Part shown: positions 49,401-60,436 of the stretch, in pieces
Numbering within the stretch: the first letter of the stretch is position 1
Layout: each line of letters starts with the position of its first letter
Assembly (NCBI GenBank): GCA_020650975.1
Contig: JAIPMN010000662.1
Location: 1 to 64,000, forward strand
Direction of reading: 5' to 3'
DNA: 64,000 nt
From: Apostichopus californicus
Lineage: Eukaryota; Echinodermata; Holothuroidea; Aspidochirotida; Stichopodidae
Position numbers and translations under genes: made by a program
The notes under the pieces: model-generated
Database searches by the model: none
What the model was told of the DNA's origin: nothing
Seen by the model: the letters and a program-made list of their open reading frames with translations, nothing else

Positions 49401-52400
49401 GCAAAACATTACGAAGAAGAAATACTAATCAGGAAACCAAACAAGCAATGCGACCCTATAAAAAGGGGTTAACTGAAAAGGAAATCCTTCTTACTAAAAA
49501 CAGTTTTGAAATCGTGAAGGAAATCGGTGGATTCGGCTTACTCTTACAAAGATAAGATTCAACTTGTAAGTAGAACTTAAATTTGAAAAGTAAATCCATT
49601 ACCTTAGGAATGCTGCCCGAGGTTTCCGTTGAAATATGAAGTATTTCGCATGAAAATGAGAAAGTTATAGGGATGTTTGAGAGTAAGCTTATAACCAAAG
49701 AAAACGTCTTGTTTTGAAAAACAGAACTGTCTACCAAGAAATGCCTGCTCGACACGAAGAATTAACTGAGAAGTAACCTAGAGTTGAGTTAACGTTGTAA
49801 ACATCTAACTTGTTTTCTTTTTATTTAATTATTCGTAAAGTAAATAGGTCATGTTATTAGTAGAAAAAACACAAGACGGTTAACAAATATAACATAAGCT
49901 ACCATGCTCATAAAACCCAATGGACCTTTTTTACCCTCGTTCTTTATTGATTATTTTAATTCGTTACACACTCCAACAGTTTTATACATGAGATCCCCAT
50001 ACACGACACAGTATGCCGTTAAAGACAGAATCATGCAAGCCGGTGCAATACCATATATAGTTTTCTATGAGGGTATTGAAAAAAAGCCTTCCCCATTAAA
50101 AACACCTCTATCCTGTGATATTAACGTTGAACTTGCTTCTTCATTATGACATACGTCTTGTACAGTCCTTACAGATCAATTTGCTCATACTTATCAATTG
50201 ATGTTTACTACTAAAGGAACTATGATATAAGTCCATTCAAATACATTGAAGGTATAGGCTACATACAAATTAGACAACTCGATAGTCTTTATGAGTGAGC
50301 ATATTAACAATAATAAGTATCATGATTGATATGTCGACTACTGTTCAGGAAACAATAAGAAAATATATCTGATAAGAATATCATTTTTTTCTCTACACCT
50401 TTCTGTCTTTGTCCTTCTCCAGTTTATTCCCTACCCCGTTCCTTTAATCCTCTCTTTGTCCCTCCACTGTTTATCTCCTACCTCTCCTCTTCCTCTGTTG
50501 CTTTCTTCTCTCCATCCCTTGTCTACTAATCCCCTTACACCTATCTCTTTGTGTTCACCATGCTCATTAACCTGTCTGTATTCTGTGCGTGTTTTTGTCC
50601 CTTCTGTTACTGTAACTTGTCATTTAGCCTCTGAAGAAGATCCTGCTAGAATCGAAACGTCAGGCCAACTTAATTTTACACAAAGAATATCATTGGTAAA
50701 ACTTTCGACCAGTGAAACATACATTAATCACATATACCTTAAAATAATATTTTCTTTTCATAAAGCACGGAATGAACTTGACATTAATGGGACGATAGGG
50801 GAAAAATCACATCTGCGTTGTGAATTCATTTTCATTAACTTGTTGAACATGCATGGATAGTATAAATAACGTTGCAATGATAGTGTTTTCCTCAAATAGA
50901 AGTATACATTGAGGAACTTAAGAGTAGAGAATGTTCCTCGTAGAGTTTTATAGGTAAAGCGACATTAAAATGATAAACATTGTGAATGATAGACATTTTC
51001 AGAGAGTCGCAATTGTAACTACCGGATAGTTGTAAAAAGTTCAGGTCAGGTATATATACTACAAAACAACCCATTTACATATTATAATAAGTTGTAGATA
51101 TATTATTAAAAGTAAAGTGATTTAAAATCAGTTATTTGAGTTGATTTTGCCACATGTTTCAAAAACTAATTCACTGATGCTAATATCGACAGGGTTTCTG
51201 GGCGAGGACATGTTGACAATCGAATGACTTTATTAATTACTGGCACATTATCTTTCTTCGTTCAATGATAACATCCAAGAGGGGTTTCTTATACAAGAAT
51301 TTCAAAGATACTCTATAAACACATGATGCTCCTTTGAAGGTTTTCGCCAATGGCAGATTAATGTAATAAGTTTATTGCACTGATGCATGGAACTGTATAC
51401 ATTGCAGACAACGAAGATTTGTGAGTTAGGTGGGACGCTGTACGGTGATGCGTTATAACACGCGGTGAATGTGCAATGCTATTGGCATTCTTCTTACGAC
51501 AATTTTAGGCCCTCTAAAAGCAGAGCACGAAAATTGTTTACTTGTGAGTAAAGAGGCATTAAGTTGTTTACATATGACGAAACGATGAGCTCTCATATCA
51601 AAATCTACATGGTCATGTTACGGAAACTTGAAGGTACTTCGAATGGGCAACGTGTCACATATCCCAGTGAGGTTTAGCGTTTAGCTTGTGAAAACTTCTA
51701 TCTAGACTTAGAGACCACATTACATTGACGATTTATGTAAGTGCAAGTCAATGGCGTATTTATATATGGAGTATGCTACCTTACAGACGGTCGCAGAAAT
51801 TGTAAACAGTTTGACCATTAAATACTATAGCAACACACAATTTGTTATGTAAAGACCATATTTTTGGATTATCGCTTACATGTTAAATTGGCTACTTTGC
51901 TTCATAATCGCTAGCGGGTTATAACGACAGCTAGTCTCCTATCTGACATCCGGTTGTGCAGTTGTATTTTCTGTTTGTGATACTCATAAGGTGATTGGAT
52001 TACAGTAATTGTATAAGTTATGAAAGAAGGAAAATTAAAATGGGTGCAGTCGGTTCATCGTCACAGGATCTATTACCAACTCCTACACTGATATTTAAAG
52101 GTAAGTCATCGAGGTTAAATAAACATATCTTACTGAATGGTGTTCAGATGGTCGAATTACAAACATAATGCTACTCAGTGTTTATGCCACTAATTCAATT
52201 TTGACTTCATCTATAACTATACTAACGTTTTGTCTTATTTTGAGATGTTATGAGCCTCAAAGAAACGAAGAATTTGACATTCGGACCAAACGAAAAGTAT
52301 CATATTAAAATTAACTGTAAGTCGACTGTCTTCAAGAATGAAATAATCGCAAACATTTCAAAGCCATGATGTTTTTAGGTAGCCTACATGAATGGGGGTA

Positions 52401-55400
52401 TATAGTTTGGGTACATTATAGGCTATTAGTTTATATTCAAAGATTGTCTTCCTATTTTATTTCATGTGCATTAAATTTATTTCAAGTAAAGACCCCTACA
52501 AAATTGGTGTAGTATACCATATTCTATATTGTGCATTTAAAAAAAAACCACTGGTGTACTACCAAACATATATTGTGAATTAAATTAAAAACAATACTAA
52601 TAATCGAAGCTGTCAATTGTACTGACAACGACACTTCATTGGCATCGACACAATAACACTATGTCGCTCACTTTACAAAGTAAACGTCAAATTGTACAGT
52701 ATGTAAGTTTGCACTAGCACTTCAGTTCTTTCAAGTTTTGAATCGCTTCTGCCCTTAACCCTGCCCAGCCGACCCTACTCCTTTTGTTCCTGATAGGGTT
52801 ACCTCTTCCTTCTCCCTCAACTGTTAATGCAAGCTTGATTTCGGTTATTTGTTACTCGATTTCAACAGTTGTCCTTGACCTGTCGTAATTATAACTTCTC
52901 GGGTGTATTCCAGACCCCTAGCCTATATACGCTTAATATATTTAGCATCACTTGTTTACGTTGTACAGAGGAGACGTGCGTGTATAGAGCCAATTCCGTT
53001 GCCTGACACCATTTTGTTTATTTCTAGTGAACCGTTTCATGACCACTTCCGCACACTTACACGTACTACACGTACTATCTTATTATTTTTACTAATGCGA
53101 GTTGTGCACTCCTTACTTGTAGCCTATCCATCAGGAAGTTGTCGATGAGAATTATTTCCGGCAGATCGTTCTTTGAACAGATCGAGCAATAACTTACATT
53201 TGCTTCGAGGAATGCAAAGAACTTGAATTTAGTCATCAATGGTAAATTGTTTTAACCGTTAAATACATTATACTGACGGAGATACTGTGCATATGTAACA
53301 GTAACTTGTAATAACTAGACTTTTGTTTATTCTCTGCCTCGTACCATCGTGAAGATGCTGTCAGGATAATGCTTTCAAAAGTGATCAAAATGAATGTAAA
53401 CATTGTTTCGTGGACTACGATGAAACTTTGATATTCGTAAGACAAAAAAGACGAATTCACCTTTTGAAGGGTAGGGGACTGAGTTTATCGCAGGTCACAC
53501 GTCAAAGTATATGGAACCATCATGATTTTCCTCTACTCCTGTGTTTGGTTATTATTATACAACTTTTATCATGATTGTGGTTTTTCCTGATATAAAGGCC
53601 AAATTTTCCTGATATATCTATACTCCTATGATCAACAAGTTTTCGCCTAAATTGCCCTATTGAAATATATTTTTTTCTAAATGGTGGTAAGTTCATTTAA
53701 GGTAAAATCGATCATGATATTCAGCTTATTTCATACTTTATCTTTACCATCAATACAACGTCATATTAAAACTTTGCACTGTAGTCGTCATATAAACAGC
53801 AAATCGGAATAACAGAGTTACAGAATAACACAGTTACTATATAACTGTAATTCGTAAAGTTTTGTACCAAAGTAAAAACTGGATAGTGCTATAAATCGGT
53901 AGCATGTACTATTAGGATTACAGTAAGAACTTAGGATATGTGTAATCCTAACCAATCCAGTTTGGTACATTTGTTTGGATTACACATATCCTCAGTTCTT
54001 ACTGTAATCCTAATAGCACATGTTACCGATTTATCATAGTTATCAGTACAATTCAGTTTTTACTGTGGTACAACATTATAAAATTAACATGAGTTACTGT
54101 AATCTCTGTGTGAATCGGCTGGAGTAACCCCGAATGATCTCCATCAGGGGCGCAACCACCTTTATCGTCATGGTGTGAGAGGTGATGGGATGGTGGTAAG
54201 ATGTTACGTTCGTTTCTTTTTCTTTCTGTTTTTTTTTCAGCTGGGAAAATTTTGGTTAAATGAAGGGTGTCTTAGATGCAAAATAGTGCTTTATCTTGAA
54301 GCAATGCTAACAAATTTTCAAATGACCAGACGTAAATACAATGTAACCATGCATGTGCTGTACAGTATGATTTTTGGGGCTTTGTGCAATATGCATTGGG
54401 GTGTGGAAGTGGGGGGGGGGGAGGTGGCGTACTGAGCCCGCTTGATTTTCTTATAAGGGGTGAGGCCAAAAATCCTCCTAAACGTATATGGGGTTGCGCC
54501 CTGAATTCCATGACCAGAGATGTGTTGCAATTTATTTTGTCCTGTCACCGTTGAAATTTACTGCATAACGTTCTGTAGTATTTCCCCCTAAATAGCATGT
54601 AACACCGTTTTGATATGGTAAAAATATGCAGGAAACAGTTATTAATGTCATCATTATGTGATAGCTGACATCACATGAAATATATATTTATTTCTTCAGA
54701 CGCAGGTAAACAATATGCTACTTCAAGGCCAATATTCTACGAGCAGGTTATGGATTCATCCTCATCGGACTTCTCACCATCCTCAGACTACTCAGAATCT
54801 TCGTACTTTTCCTCTGAATCATCCTCCTCATCCAACGCCTCGGGCCCGAAGTCCGCCTCCGTCACTAAAGCTGGGGCAATAGCAAAATCAACTTCTACTA
54901 CTTCACCGGCCTTAACTACAAAAGTTAACTCTTCGTCAATTTGGAATACTACAAAAGCCACAAATTATGGACTTCTCGAAGGTAACGAAATGTACAATTA
55001 TTACATTTTCAAAATATGCTCAGTGTTCCTGAGTTTGTTTATCATGCATGTTTTATGACTTCTTTAATGGATAATTCAGTGGCAGACGACAATTTAGAAT
55101 TTATTTACAGACAGTTTAGAATTTATATTAAAGAACATAGTTTTCTGTCAGGTGAAAACCTCCATCTTCACATGTATATCTTGTTCCTAACTATGATCGA
55201 TTGAATATTTAACGTATTTTGACGTAGCTTGACTTTCGATTCTTCCAGGAAATAGTTCACAGTATAGGTGGTGAGTCTCTTCAACAAGGTAGATAACCTT
55301 CAAATTCCTTTTCTGTCCTCTTACAAAAAGGGGAACTTTGTTTTTGTAGAAGTATTATTTCCCCTTTTGAACAATTAGTGAGCTTTACTGCAATGCAAAA

Positions 55401-58133
55401 AAGGGGTCTTTAACTGAGTTGCCATGATGACATCATTCGCTCTGCTACTACCAGATGGAAAAATAAATCAACAAATATGCAATATTCATGTCATGGCCAT
55501 ACTAAATGCTGTGAGAATGGGGATAGAACAGGGATATATATATTTTACAGATTGTTCATTCCAAACGCCATCTTTATTAATGTTTGAGATATTCAGTATG
55601 GTATTACGCAAATAGACGAGGTAGTCAGTTTTCAGTTTCCGAATACACAAATACAAAAATATTCTCTTAGGAAATGTAAACCAATCATGATAAGTCCTCT
55701 CATCTTCCCCTCTTTCTGATGTGAATATATTTGGAACAGCAAAATGTTCAAGATCGGTCAAAGGCACACCGTATATTGCGAACTAAGTTTATTTGTATAC
55801 CGGATGTCACTATGACAGTGCTTTCACAACTTCTGTTAAGACAATCAGTAATTAGCGTTGCCTTGAACATCCGGTGTCAAGTAATCTAATATGCAGAGCA
55901 GATCAAACAGTAAAATGCAAACAAGTAGTGAAAAAAGCTTAGTCATTATTGCATTATGCAATATAAAATTGCATGAAAAATACAAGCAAGTAGTGAAAAA
56001 TGCTAAGTCATTATTGCATTATGCAATATAAATTGCATGAAAAAATACAAGCACGTAGTGAAAAATGCTAAGTCATTATTACGTTGTGCAATATACATGC
56101 ATGAAATATACAAACAAGTTGTGAACAATGCCTAGTCATTATTGCATTATGTAATATACATGCATGAAAATTCAAACAAGTAGTGAGCAATGCTTAGTCA
56201 TTATTGCATTATTCAAAATATATACATGAAATATATACCTTGTAACAGGGAGAGTGGGGGGGGGGGGAGGGGCTGTATACTCCCATATTATGCCAAATGA
56301 AAAGTGTATACAAAATTGCTTATAGCTGACAATGCAATAGCCTCTGTGCTCCCATCAGGGCCTTTAACATATAATATCCATTCATTCCCTTATATTCTAT
56401 TAGATTACGTATTTTAAGACTAATTCAACTGACCGTGTTTTCATTGTAAGGTCACAAACACTGATTGTAGTATACAATGTATACATTGTTATTTGCGTTC
56501 AGATTCAAAAATGGAAATATATTTGATATCAATTATCGGGGGGATATTCAGGTAGAACTCACGTTTAGACCCAACATAATCAAGTAAATAATTGAACTGG
56601 GCATCAGGTTTCGCTTAACTCTATACCTTGTGTTCGACTCGAACTTCATTGGTAAGGGACTTGTCTCGGAATTGAACTAGCAGTGGACTCAAATGCAACC
56701 CTTAAATGAATGTCAACACTCCTTAAGTCCATCCAATAGCCATTACCCCATTCTCTTTCGAAGATAAAAGGAAGGTGTATTTAAAAATACCCATATAAAT
56801 TAGCTATGAGCAAAGCTATCGACAGACCTGGCGTATTGTATCGTTCGATAAGGCACGAAAGTAATACATTGTCAACCAGCCAACAATTTATTTTTTTCAT
56901 TTTGAATCAATTAATTTGTCCCCTTTAGAAATATTAATCATTTACCAAACATAATAAATGATCTCTACTCTTCAGATGACAGATTTGTATTTTTTGTTGG
57001 GTGCGGAATTGCTGGCCTTTTCTTCATGCTGCTTCTCCTTATTGCCGTCTTAGTTGGTCATCGGTGAGTAGCTTAATCACGAATACCAATAATCTATGAA
57101 TGATTCTGATAAAAGAAAGCTTCATTTTGTTTTGTCTGAGCAATCTCCTGTGTGTGTGTGTGTGTTTGATTTTTACATAAATACAGGGAATCGTATACAG
57201 GCAACAGGGAAGGTGGGTAATTCCGAGCTCCGGGAAAGATGAGGAATAAACATGTCATCGATGAAATGGCTAAACCAGTGCCGATAATGCGGTGATCGGA
57301 GAAGAAAATAGTGTTGTGTAAAATGTAGCAAAACTGACATAACGTGCAAGTTCTATGCAAGAAACGAAGCAGAAAGCTGACACCAAAATATTACGTTGAA
57401 CATATTTATGAACGCAGTAGATGCAATTGTTGCCACAATGGAGGTAGAGAAGTAAGTCTACTCTAGCAGGGAAATAGGAAAATCCGAAATGTTGGCAGTT
57501 TTCACTATTTTGGAAAGTAAAAGGAAATAATTTGGTAAAGGATGTTTGTGGAAACCTTTTGTTCTCATATCTTCATGTTCGACACCGGCCGCTCTCTGAA
57601 GCAACTAAATATGCCCGTAAACAAATGTATAGTATAATAACTTAAAGCCGGATTAAAGCATTCCTACTGCCTGATTAAAGTATTAATTTACACTACTTCA
57701 TTACTTTACCACCAACCCTTATCCTAACTTATACAGCAGGCATCGTAGACGGAAGAACAGCAGAAGAGATAACGTAACAGTAATACACTTAAACACCCAA
57801 CCATCAAGAGGTTGCTATGCGCCTGGAGTTATGAATGACCGTTCTCACAATTTCGTAAATACCAGACCTAGTTGTCCACCTGTTCCGCAGCAAGACAAGC
57901 GTGACGAATGCTACTACGAAGCAATTTCTTCAGCGATGCCAACACCGAGCATCTATGAACAGCCGCGTGAAACTGCAACATACAATGATGGATGCACAAT
58001 GAGTTTCCAATCAGCAAACGTGAGAACTGATGCCCAAAATGCTCAAGACGATTATTTGATTCCTCATCAAAACTCATCGACGCGAGGACAGTATGTGGCG
58101 TCTGATAGCCCATACTTGGCAGTGTCGGACTGA
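46264..58133 (+). CDS. Single-pass membrane protein with Tyr-rich cytoplasmic tail (receptor-like, 5' end missing)
   Basis: Six exons join in one frame with matching phases: 46264-46459, 52006-52100, 52245-52316, 54700-54981, 56976-57063 and 57740-58133. The order is a Cys-rich extracellular piece, a short region with NLTFGPNEKYHIKIN, a Ser/Thr-rich stalk, one transmembrane segment and a basic stop-transfer run (HRHRRRK) leading into a 130-residue tail. Tail motifs include YYEAI, SIYEQP, DDYLIP and SPYLAV: YxxP and ITIM-like sites that could bind SH2 proteins once phosphorylated. I do not recognise the family. The signal-peptide exon was not found, and the link from the first to the second exon rests on phase alone. 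A paralogue's tail lies at 63226-63556. A receptor role is inferred from topology and motifs. Confidence 0.7.
46843..47330 (-). mobile_element. Penelope-like LTR fragment, copy 3 (longest)
   Basis: Minus-strand copy of the same family, with a diverged hammerhead-like region at 46853-46893 and a long purine-rich tract on the plus strand. It extends beyond the other copies to a segment with GGTGCGAAGGCGTTGCATCC at about 47260, which may be the end of the element's body. No reverse transcriptase was seen. Confidence 0.55.
48425..48502. mobile_element. hAT element terminus (fragment)
   Basis: Read on the minus strand from 48502: CAGGGGTGGGCAACC, then TACGGCCCGCGGGCCACATG. This GC-rich start is typical of hAT (Charlie-type) elements. 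No matching second end was found, so it is treated as a one-sided fragment. Confidence 0.6.
49027..49334. mobile_element. hAT-like MITE D, 308 bp
   Basis: Termini CAGGCGCGTAGC and (inverted) CAGGCGCTTAGC, with flanks gaagaagg and ggagaagg (7 of 8). The body is GC-rich around GGGGCGACCGCTCC and has no gene; small open frames here are repeat-derived. Confidence 0.75.
50385..50682 (+). mobile_element. Penelope-like LTR fragment with hammerhead-like motif, copy 2
   Basis: Extends further left than copy 1 through the same pyrimidine-rich tract (CTCTTTGTCCCTCCACTG) and ends at the hammerhead-like motif (50627-50665), then GGCCAACTT. It lies in the intron between 46459 and 52006, in the gene's own orientation. 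Confidence 0.6.
52006..52100 (+). CDS. Receptor-like gene: extracellular exon
   Basis: Acceptor GGATTACAG and donor GTAAGT bound 95 nt, phases 2 then 1, reading NCISYERRKIKMGAVGSSS and then a Pro/Thr segment ending TLIFK. An internal ATG in good context at 52039 could be mistaken for the start, but no signal peptide follows it. Confidence 0.6.
52245..52316 (+). CDS. Receptor-like gene: extracellular exon
   Basis: 72 nt with acceptor TTTTGAG and donor GTAAGT, phase 1 at both ends. It reads DVMSLKETKNLTFGPNEKYH and ends KIN; the form resembles a beta strand and turn of an Ig- or FN3-like fold, but this is too short to name. NLT is a possible N-glycosylation site. Confidence 0.62.
53797..54121. 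mobile_element. Hairpin MITE F, copy 1
   Basis: A long imperfect palindrome: the arm with AAATCGGTAGCATGT and ATTAGGATTACAGTAAGAAC recurs inverted within 200 bp. Ends share CTCTGTGTGAATCGGCTG with copy 2. No target duplication is clear and there is no coding sequence. It lies in the intron before the stalk exon. Confidence 0.7.
54145..54503. mobile_element. hAT-like MITE E
   Basis: Termini CAGGGGCGCAACC and (inverted) CAGGGCGCAACCC, with flanks atctccat and aattccat (6 of 8). It lies in the intron before the stalk exon of the receptor-like gene. Confidence 0.65.
54700..54981 (+). CDS. Receptor-like gene: Ser/Thr-rich juxtamembrane stalk exon
   Basis: 282 nt, acceptor TTCTTCAG, donor GTAACG, phase 1 at both ends. 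After AGKQYATSRPIFYEQ it becomes Ser-rich, with a run of Ser, Tyr and Phe, and then Ser/Thr/Ala/Lys-rich, ending KATNYGLLE. This composition fits an O-glycosylated stalk. It directly precedes the transmembrane exon in phase. Confidence 0.8.
55918..56235. repeat. 64-bp tandem array, five copies
   Basis: Units of 62-65 bp around CAAGTAGTGAAAAATGCTTA and CATTATTGCATTATGCAATA, starting near 55922, 55987, 56052, 56115 and 56177. Each carries a small palindrome (TTGCATTATGCAA). It lies in the intron before the transmembrane exon. Confidence 0.9.
56976..57063 (+). CDS. Receptor-like gene: transmembrane exon
   Basis: 88 nt, acceptor CTTCAG, donor GTGAGT, phases 1 and 2. It encodes DDRF, then a hydrophobic helix of about 22 residues (from VFFVGCGIAGLFFML to LLLIAVLV), then GHR. 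Acidic residues precede the helix and basic ones follow it, giving type I topology. Its phase-2 donor fits both the 57740 and the 60080 tail exons. Confidence 0.85.
57740..58133 (+). CDS. Receptor-like gene: terminal exon, Tyr-rich cytoplasmic tail (long form)
   Basis: Starts HRRRKNSRRDNVTVIHLN and ends SPYLAVSD with a TGA at 58131. Tyrosines sit in GCYAPG, CYYEAI, SIYEQP, TYNDG, DDYLIP, GQYVAS and SPYLAV. IYEQP and YLIP are YxxP sites, as bound by Crk or Nck SH2 domains; SPYLAV and CYYEAI resemble ITIMs. The acceptor is a double CAG at 57734-57739: use of the first CAG adds one Arg without changing frame. An AATAAA lies 31 nt after the stop. The minus-strand exon at 63226-63556 is homologous. 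Confidence 0.88.
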
Positions 58134-58163
58134 ACATAATTTCTTTATATTTACAAAGACTGA

Positions 58164-58169
58164 AATAAA
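58164..58169 (+). terminator. Polyadenylation signal of the receptor-like gene
   Basis: AATAAA, 31 nt after the TGA of the long tail exon, followed by AAAGAC and a TTGCTTAATCTTTG stretch. The position gives a very short 3' UTR for this form. Confidence 0.6.
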
Positions 58170-58599
58170 AGACAAAAGCTGTTGCTTAATCTTTGCGGTT
58201 TACCGTCTAGTAAGTTATTGCTGTTTTTGCTGATTTTCTCTGTAATGTTGAAATATCTGTGAATCTGAATACGTCAGAAAATAACTCTTGGATCACATCC
58301 ATTACAGTGAGAAGATACTTCCCAATGGCTAAAAATATTTCTTTTGAAGTGACTTTGAAGCCGACATTACAACCATTTTGTTTCACTGCTGAACAACCAA
58401 AAGTACCCTCAACAGCTTCCATTTTTCAGATTTTTACTCCATTGTTCGACTCGAGGTGATACGACAGCTATTATTCTGTTTCATACACGATAAGTGGAAT
58501 GATCGTTCCCCTAAAATAAAATGGAAAAATAATTTCTATCATTTTTCTACCAATTTAATCATGTTAGCTTCTTTTAAGTTTACAGAAAGAAGTCAGTAT

Positions 58600-59362
58600 G
58601 TAACTAACTAAGTAAGTAAAACTTTATTGCTCCATAATATCGGAAATTTCTATACTCGCACATTATAAGAAATTCAAAAATATATAAATAACTATATACA
58701 TATTTACAATTAATAACTAAAGAAGGTAAGATCAAGTTAAATAGTTAACGACAGAGAGCCTAACCATCCAAGGACTAGGCAACCACCTAACGACTCAAAT
58801 TGCTGTTGTAAAGTTTTATTGCACGAGGGATAAATGAATTGCGGTGCCGGTTAGTCTTCAGTTGAGGAAGTCTTAGTCTACCAATGCCCCTATCTATTAA
58901 TCTATCATGGAGTTGAACATGGAATGGTTGACTACAGTCGTCCCAGACGGAGTTGAGCTTGGACTGTAGGAGACACTGGTAGACAAAATCAACAGCAGAC
59001 TGAGACCCCTACTTATATTTCAGCTTTTTTAGTGATGTTGTCAACACGATCCCTTTCTGTCTTACTAACGTTACCACCCCAACAAATGAGGCAGTATCTC
59101 CAAACTCCACAGATGGTAGCATTAAAGAATATATCTAAAATTTCCGTACGCACAATGAAATGTGACATTTTTCTCAGACAATATAATCTCGAATTCAACT
59201 TTCTAACCATAACGTCAACATGATCCGTCCAAGTCAATTTATTGTTGAAAAACACTCCCAGATATTTATAGGTAGACACACGTTCTATCTCATTCTCTTT
59301 AATAATTACAGGCGGTGGTGGAATAACATTATGTTTAAAGTCGATGACCATTTCTTTTGTTT
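58600..59362 (-). mobile_element. L2-type LINE 3' fragment
   Basis: Minus-strand open frame 59013-59351 carries TKEMVIDFKHN, RVSTYKYLGVFFNNKLTW and LNSRLYCLRKM, the thumb and connection region of L2-like reverse transcriptases. After a frame change near 59010 the next part includes GIGRLRLPQLKTNRHRNSFI and PRAIKLYNSNLS, the usual C-terminal end. Only the last quarter or so of the ORF and the 3' UTR remain. It lies 430 bp past the polyadenylation signal of the receptor-like gene. Confidence 0.85.
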
Positions 59363-59998
59363 TAAAGGGCCTTTAACTGTAAAATGTTAGAGGCACAGCA
59401 GTAGTCATAGCACACTGTAGCGTTAAAGGGAAATGTCGACACTCACTAACAATTGAAGGATGCGACAGTGGTGTATACGTTGGTAACAATTAGTAGCACA
59501 ATTGCACTATTACAACACATCAAACAACATCTTGACATTTCCACAGTGTTGGTATTCTATTTTAACTCATTCTAATATCAGAAAGCCTCTGATAATATTG
59601 AGCCATTTTGAATTTAGCAGATAATAACAGAATCGATACAACATCATCTTCACATTCAATTGTGATAAGATCATCAAAGAGCAATTATAAGCACAAGGTT
59701 TTGAAGATTCAATTACCTGTCATGTTTTGTATTGTTTATTTTTTGTTATGATAAAACAAATAAATGAAATGAAATGAAATAAAATAAAATATAATGAAAT
59801 GAGGTTCTTCTTTATTCAATAACTCAATAGTACTATTATAGAAAAGTACTCAGATAATAAAGAACTCGCACTCGAGTCTGTAGTCGGGTTCTAAAATGTT
59901 TACTCGAACGCTTTTCTACTTGGTAGTCTGATCCTAAAGAGGAGAACTCGAACCATGGTATTTAGTACTAGTCTTGGATGAAACAGCCGATACTCATA

Positions 59999-60436
59999 GC
60001 TGGTACAACACCCACTGTCCATGTCCCATAACCGTGCAACAGTAATTACTACTTTGTGTTGGTGTAACATGTGTTACAGGTGGCACTGTAACAACAGCAA
60101 AGCTGTTTACTTGTTCCCATGTAAGACAAAGAACTACGCGACTGGACAAGGAGCCTATGAAGATGAAAATGTCTACGAGATGAAGGAAAGGAGGTACGAT
60201 ACCGCTTGATTCCAGTTCACGCATCTCTTTGAATTACGCCAATACGTCAAGCCGAGAACGATGAAAGGCCATGTTCGGGCATATCCGTAGGCCTACTTAG
60301 AGCATAAAACGACTAGATACGACTTCATTTTAGAATCGCGTAAACTCGCACTAAATGGTTGGTACCGCAACTACTGTTCATGACCCACAACTGTGCATCA
60401 GTAATTACTACTCTGTGTTCGTAACACGGTAACACC
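59999..60436. repeat. Duplicated intron segment around the short tail exon
   Basis: The 78 bp before the short tail exon (GTGCAACAGTAATTACTACT region, 59999-60076) recurs in diverged form at 60357-60436. The second copy is not followed by a recognisable exon, so part of the locus was tandemly copied and one exon decayed or was lost. Confidence 0.6.
60080..60209 (+). CDS. Possible alternative terminal exon: short Tyr-rich tail
   Basis: An acceptor (GTGTTACAG) is followed by one base and 42 codons ending in TGA at 60207: WHCNNSKAVYLFPCKTKNY, ATGQGAYEDENVYEM and KERRYDTA. Entry phase is the same as for the long tail, so the transmembrane exon could splice here and give GHRWHCNN. YEDENVYEM is a tyrosine pair in acidic surroundings, as in phosphotyrosine docking sites. 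It is not visibly homologous to the long tail. No AATAAA was seen near it. It could instead be a remnant of a third gene copy. The ATG at 60021 lies in the intron-like part and is not taken as a start. Confidence 0.55.

Larger units (their letters stand above)
46460..52005. other. Intron of the receptor-like gene, elements only
   Basis: Besides the listed Penelope-like copies, hAT end and MITE D, no exon was recognised. The 99-codon minus-strand frame at 49456-49755 and the plus frame at 49904-50149 show no domain. Confidence 0.45.
52317..56975. other. Introns of the receptor-like gene
   Basis: Besides MITE F, MITE E, the stalk exon and the 64-bp array, no coding exon was recognised. A CCCCTTTT-type inverted pair lies at 55325-55372 and a G-run at 56256-56270. 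Confidence 0.45.

Noticed and set aside
49171-49428. 85-codon plus-strand frame
   Set aside because: Most of it lies inside MITE D with its inverted ends and target duplication.
52039-52100. ATG in good context as start of the receptor-like gene
   Set aside because: No signal peptide follows, the reading frame is open back to a good acceptor, and the phase fits an upstream exon.
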